Assembly: GCA_964589175.1 (NCBI GenBank)
Contig: CAZPRY010000023.1
Coordinates: 3,204-67,203 of the forward strand
Direction of reading: 5' to 3'
DNA from: CAZPRY01 sp964589175
GTDB taxonomy: Bacteria > Fidelibacterota > UBA2242
Length of the DNA: 64,000 bases
This document shows, piece after piece, positions 60,777 to 64,000 of this stretch. How positions within the stretch are numbered: position 1 is the first letter of the stretch; the number at the start of each line of letters is the position of its first letter. Position numbers and translations under genes: made by a program. The notes under the pieces were generated by a model, which saw nothing but the letters and a program-made list of their open reading frames with translations, was not told the DNA's origin and did no database searches.

Positions 60777-60916
60777 AAATCAAAGAGTTGCCGGCATAAC
60801 TCAGTGAAATATTGCGCTAACTCAGTAAGTTGCTGTCGTAACTCAATAAGTTATCAGAAAAACTCAGTGAGTTATTCAAATAAGTCAGTGAGTTATCAGC
60901 ATGAAAACACTGAGTT
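60777..60916. repeat. Tandem array of a 13-bp palindrome at 21-bp period
   Basis: The palindrome AACTCAGTGAGTT, or a close variant, starts at 60798, 60819, 60840, 60861 and 60882, exactly 21 bp apart. Degenerate copies occur at 60777 and 60904. The copy at 60861 is perfect. The 8-bp spacers vary. Two helical turns per step puts every site on the same face of the DNA, as expected for cooperative binding by a dimeric protein. Confidence 0.75.
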
Positions 60917-61362
60917 GGGGAAATCCTGCGGCAGAAATCTCATGGAAGGAGAAAAAAGGGCGAATTATCTTGCGCACGTGAATCGCCATGCTCCACGGGG
61001 AATGAATTGTTTTAGGACTTGACTACAGAATCAACGATGTATATATTCATATTGTTATGGCATTCGCGAAAAATGGATAAAAAGTTTATCTATAGCGAAA
61101 ACTCCGGGATTCTGGATATAGTAACATTTAAAAAAAGTTACTTCATGGAGAAACCTGTTTCTATATATAGAACTCTCGAAGTGGAGAGGTGCTATTGGTT
61201 GAATATTTGTATAGAAATGACAATTACATATTAATTAAAAGATAACCTTGGACGAAAAATAAGGCTGCTCGGGATTTGAAATTTAATAAAGACAAATTGT
61301 CAAGAAAAGATTCCTCCAATGCTTCTGCTATTTGTTAATTTAACAATTAAAGGGACATCGCT

Positions 61363-62607
61363 ATGCTTCAAAACTTTCTGGATCTTAATTTCATTCAAAT
61401 TAAAGAAGATGAAAACCTCGCAAAGCTTAGGAAAGCAAGCGGAGAACTTGCAAAAATATTGAGCAAGAATAAAGCCAAGATAATCTCCTATACTTTAATT
61501 GCTCTAGATCCTGATGTCAAGGCAAACAACTGTGACTTGAATGAAGCAAAGAAAATAATTATTAAAAATTGGAAAACCTTCGTAACAAACAGCGGTGACA
61601 CACCTATTACCATTATAAGAGCAGTTATTCTTGAGGCATTAGAAACAATGACTAAAGAAATAAGCTACGCTTGTATTATTTGGTTTGCTGGTCGTAATGT
61701 GATTAAGCATTACAAACTCGGTAGAGAAAGTGAATTGCTAAACAAATTCCTGCTGGATTTAGGAAATAAAATAGAAAAAGAGGCGATTGAAAGTTGGGCA
61801 CTACCTGGTGAATCAAAACTTGAAAATCTAAATATTGATACTAAGGAACTTACAGGTGTAGAAGTCAACAAAGCTATTCTTCAAAAATACCTCGAGGATG
61901 CATCTGGACCTGCTAATCGCGGTGGACACTCAAATTATGAATCCCCCAATCCACACTGGCCTAATGCAGGTAACAATTGGGCATTCGAATTTGCACCGAG
62001 AGCAGCACTAGGAATTGCCAACGCACTTGATAAAGTTCTCAAAGAGCAGGTGAAAGCAGTTAAAATCAATGATTCTCAAATTGAAAAAGCAGTAAATAAG
62101 GTATTGATTCAAACTCAGGTTGAAATCTTCCAAAAAAATAGCCAGCTGCAGATGAGATCACAACTGCTTTGGTGGAAGGAGGCGTGTTACTCTGAATCAT
62201 TTAAGCAAAGTTATAGGGAATTAAAGGACGGATTACTACAATTAGCCTTGGCAAATGACTATTCCTCATATATGCCTTTCATTTATCCGACTAGCGCAGA
62301 TTACTTCTTAAAGGAAACTCATAGAGTTTTAATTTCTGAGGATTGTAAGCGGATGAAGATCTCGGAAATTCTCAACCTGATAAAAGCAGCAGGTGAAGAG
62401 ATAAAAGCAGTATTTATTGACAATAAAACTGAAGAAGAAAGGATTTCTTTAATGAACTTTGTTGAGGGATTAGTTTGGAATAGATACGAACTGAAACATT
62501 TTAAAAATCTAGTTGGTATTAGCGATACAGATGAGATTACTTTAGATGAATTTACATTGTGGATTTTTCACGATTTACAAGCTTTGAAAATTATTAACAA
62601 CAAATAA
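61363..62607 (+). CDS. All-helical protein resembling GTPase-associated GASH family
   Basis: The 414-residue AT-rich gene encodes a largely helical protein with no signal or membrane segment. The stretch MRSQLLWWKEACYSESFKQS at residues ~265-285 resembles the GASH (GTPase-associated system helical) family. A central glycine- and asparagine-rich segment (GPANRGGHSNYESPNPHW) is unusual. It is followed 4 bp later by a GTPase gene and then by another, matching the gene layout of predicted GTPase conflict systems. The family call is from memory of the pattern and needs a profile search. Confidence 0.6.
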   Translation: MLQNFLDLNFIQIKEDENLAKLRKASGELAKILSKNKAKIISYTLIALDPDVKANNCDLNEAKKIIIKNWKTFVTNSGDTPITIIRAVILEALETMTKEISYACIIWFAGRNVIKHYKLGRESELLNKFLLDLGNKIEKEAIESWALPGESKLENLNIDTKELTGVEVNKAILQKYLEDASGPANRGGHSNYESPNPHWPNAGNNWAFEFAPRAALGIANALDKVLKEQVKAVKINDSQIEKAVNKVLIQTQVEIFQKNSQLQMRSQLLWWKEACYSESFKQSYRELKDGLLQLALANDYSSYMPFIYPTSADYFLKETHRVLISEDCKRMKISEILNLIKAAGEEIKAVFIDNKTEEERISLMNFVEGLVWNRYELKHFKNLVGISDTDEITLDEFTLWIFHDLQALKIINNK

Positions 62608-62611
62608 CGCT

Positions 62612-63574
62612 ATGACTGGAAAATGCAAACTTAAAGAATGTGGCGCACCTGGAATTCCATGTCATTTAGGGTACGAAGACCATACTACTTGTGTAAATTG
62701 GATAGAAAATTCTATTGAACAAAAGGTTAAAAAAGATAAATCGATACATGATTTAAAAAAATCTAATCTAAGTTGGAGTGGACAATCGTTATCATCAGAC
62801 GGTTTATCTGTAGTTAGTAGGAGAACAAGTCCTGTTTTGATTGGTATTGTCGGAAAAGTAGATGCCGGCAAGACGAGTTTTCTCGCAATGGTTTACACGC
62901 TTCTACTTAATGGGAAAAAATTGAAAGGATATGATTTTTCTGGTACTAAAACAATCTTAGGTTGGGACGAACTGTACCAAAAATTAAGAATGCAAAAAGG
63001 TGAAGTTGCCTTTCCTTCCCCAACACCAGTTAGTTCAAATCGTCTGTATCATTTTGCTTTAAGAGATAGTGATGGACAACTCAAAGATGTATTGTTTTCA
63101 GATGCCTCAGGTGAAGTTTTTACTTTATGGTCTCAAAATCGAGAAGATTTAAATGCAGAGAATGCAAGATGGATTTATGCAAATTCAAGTGGTTTCATAC
63201 TTTTCATTGATTATGAAGCTTTGATTAGACAGAAGAATTTAGCTAAAAGGGAAATAGTGCATATTGCCCAACAATTAACTCATGATTTAAAGGAAAGACC
63301 TGTCATAGCTGTATGGTCAAAGGCTGACAAGAAAAAGGAAATCCATCCCAGAATAGAGAGATCCTTACATGAGGAACTGCAGAATTTATTTACTAACTTT
63401 ACTGAAATTGAAATCAGTAACTTTTTAGAACCTGGGCCAGATGAGTTTGTTCATAAAAACAATTTAAAAGCAATTGACTGGCTAATAAACAAGATAATGA
63501 TTGAGTCAAGTCAAGAATTTGTAATCTCAAAAATTAAAACAGATGACATATTCTTAAACTACAGAGGCAAATGA
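62612..63574 (+). CDS. TRAFAC-like P-loop GTPase with N-terminal Cys cluster
   Basis: The 320-residue GTPase has an N-terminal possible zinc-binding segment (CKLKECGAPGIPC, then HTTC at ~28), Walker A GKVDAGKTS (~residue 83), switch II-like LFSDASGE and an AVWSKADKKK stretch matching the NKxD base-specificity site as SKAD. These traits fit the 'double-GTPase' families of conflict systems. It overlaps the next GTPase gene as ATGA. It probably works with its partner as a pair. Confidence 0.7.
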   Translation: MTGKCKLKECGAPGIPCHLGYEDHTTCVNWIENSIEQKVKKDKSIHDLKKSNLSWSGQSLSSDGLSVVSRRTSPVLIGIVGKVDAGKTSFLAMVYTLLLNGKKLKGYDFSGTKTILGWDELYQKLRMQKGEVAFPSPTPVSSNRLYHFALRDSDGQLKDVLFSDASGEVFTLWSQNREDLNAENARWIYANSSGFILFIDYEALIRQKNLAKREIVHIAQQLTHDLKERPVIAVWSKADKKKEIHPRIERSLHEELQNLFTNFTEIEISNFLEPGPDEFVHKNNLKAIDWLINKIMIESSQEFVISKIKTDDIFLNYRGK

Positions 63575-64000
63575 ATAAACCGATACTAATAATTGGCAAA
63601 CCGAATTCTTCAAAGACCACATTTATCGCGCAGTTATATATGAGGCTTTTAACAAAGAAAAGCTCGCTCACTTTGTACAAAGCTGTTGAAAATATCTCAG
63701 CAATTAAAGAAGCTTGCGATTTGTTGGCAAATGGAGAAGGAACGAAAACTACTCCTGTGAATAAGAATGTAGGACTATTACTTCCTATTCAATTTGGAAA
63801 ACAAAAAGTTGACCTCTTTTGCCCTGATTACGGGGGTGAACAAATTAACAACATAATTAATAACCGCGGGATTGATAAAAAATGGAGTGATTCGATTAAT
63901 GGAAGCGATAACTGGATTCTATTTATTCGTCTAAGTAATTTGAAAACTAGTTTTGACCTTAGTAACAAGACTATTAATCCCATCATTTTAAAAATCAATA
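63571..64000 (+). CDS. Second P-loop GTPase of the system (partial at window end)
   Basis: The frame is open from ATG 63571 to the window edge (143 residues seen). It begins ILIIGKPNSSKTTFIAQLY, a P-loop in which the glycine of the usual GK[ST] is serine (SKT). A Walker B/switch II-like DLFCPDYGGE follows and then WILFIRLS. It overlaps the previous GTPase gene by 4 bp. The pair of adjacent small GTPases matches the double-GTPase layout. More genes of the system may lie beyond the window. Confidence 0.7.
   Translation, partial: MNKPILIIGKPNSSKTTFIAQLYMRLLTKKSSLTLYKAVENISAIKEACDLLANGEGTKTTPVNKNVGLLLPIQFGKQKVDLFCPDYGGEQINNIINNRGIDKKWSDSINGSDNWILFIRLSNLKTSFDLSNKTINPIILKIN

Larger units (their letters stand above)
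60606..61362 (+). other. 757-bp gap before the GTPase system
   Basis: This stretch holds a GC-rich hairpin, a 17-bp inverted repeat and a 21-bp repeat array (listed separately), then ~440 AT-rich bases (60917-61362) with no convincing gene. Two small open frames at 60804-61022 and 61019-61234 have no homology-like features. AAAGGGA precedes the ATG at 61363. Confidence 0.5.

Noticed and set aside
60777..60916. CRISPR-like array
   Set aside because: The period is only 21 bp with 8-bp spacers, the units are palindromes with mismatches, and there are no cas genes in the window.
60804..61022. 72-residue open frame with repeats such as NSVSY
   Set aside because: The repeats are the translation of the 21-bp palindromic array (seven codons). 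No ribosome-binding site or homology-like pattern; the repeat is better explained at DNA level.
1..64000. tRNA or rRNA genes
   Set aside because: No cloverleaf with a T-loop GGTTCGAATCC-type box followed by acceptor pairing, and no rRNA-like stretch, was found by eye on either strand.

Overview
The window is a chromosomal segment of a Gram-negative bacterium, probably from the FCB superphylum but outside classical Bacteroidetes (Calditrichota/KSB1-like candidate lineages fit best; this is inference). Signs are two secreted proteins ending in a FlgD-like type A sorting domain with the YPNPFN motif, a BatA-B-C-D-E aerotolerance operon, DUF5683 and DUF4321 proteins, an Lnt acyltransferase and a WbpB/D/E sugar pathway. 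The core has roughly balanced G+C. The last ~3 kb is clearly AT-rich.

Layout. From 1 to 53226 every gene is on the minus strand; from 53471 to the end every gene is on the plus strand. The switch lies in a short divergent promoter region. Reading the minus strand from right to left: yicC-gmk-rpoZ-coaBC-udg-dnaB-relA/spoT-HU-ruvX-lnt-DUF5683-ecfT-truA-tal-htrA (housekeeping); purB-purC-psd-pssA-purS-purQ (purine and phosphatidylethanolamine synthesis interleaved); DUF4321-tatA; batA-B-C-D-E; SPOR protein-yebC-ruvC-ruvA-gcvT-ftsK; then an envelope/accessory block of a LolA-like protein, an AglD/MprF-type membrane protein, a Wzc tyrosine autokinase and a DNA methyltransferase with an unknown partner.

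Region 8.7-17.1 kb holds the most novel system. Two large paralogous secreted proteins are each followed directly by a gene for a 44-45-residue peptide, and a third peptide gene starts a unit encoding an ER-type signal peptidase, a nucleotidyltransferase, a PqqD-like peptide-binding protein and an HPr-kinase-like protein. All three peptides carry YxxPx[LI], the motif by which lasso-peptide leaders are bound by PqqD-like domains, and all end in LPDEPPPPM. No lasso cyclase or leader protease is present. This looks like an undescribed RiPP-type or peptide-tagging system.

Region 0.1-8.2 kb holds UDP-diacetamido-uronic acid synthesis (wbpE, wbpD, wbpB) and PAPS synthesis (sat, cysC) with a PHP phosphoesterase. 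Nearly every intergenic gap here contains a small four-helix-bundle (S23/IVS-type) or GxxExxY gene, and each is bracketed by its own private inverted repeat, like 23S rRNA intervening sequences moved into mRNA.

Plus strand, 53.5-60.6 kb: a DUF1846 protein, an RqcH-like NFACT protein, and an operon of two D-Ala-D-Ala-ligase-like ATP-grasp enzymes, a GNAT acetyltransferase and a lysine-2,3-aminomutase-like radical SAM enzyme. It is followed by a hairpin, a 17-bp inverted repeat and a 21-bp-period palindromic repeat array. The window ends in an AT-rich, probably transferred operon of a helical GASH-like protein and two P-loop GTPases, the second cut by the window edge; this resembles predicted GTPase-centred conflict systems.
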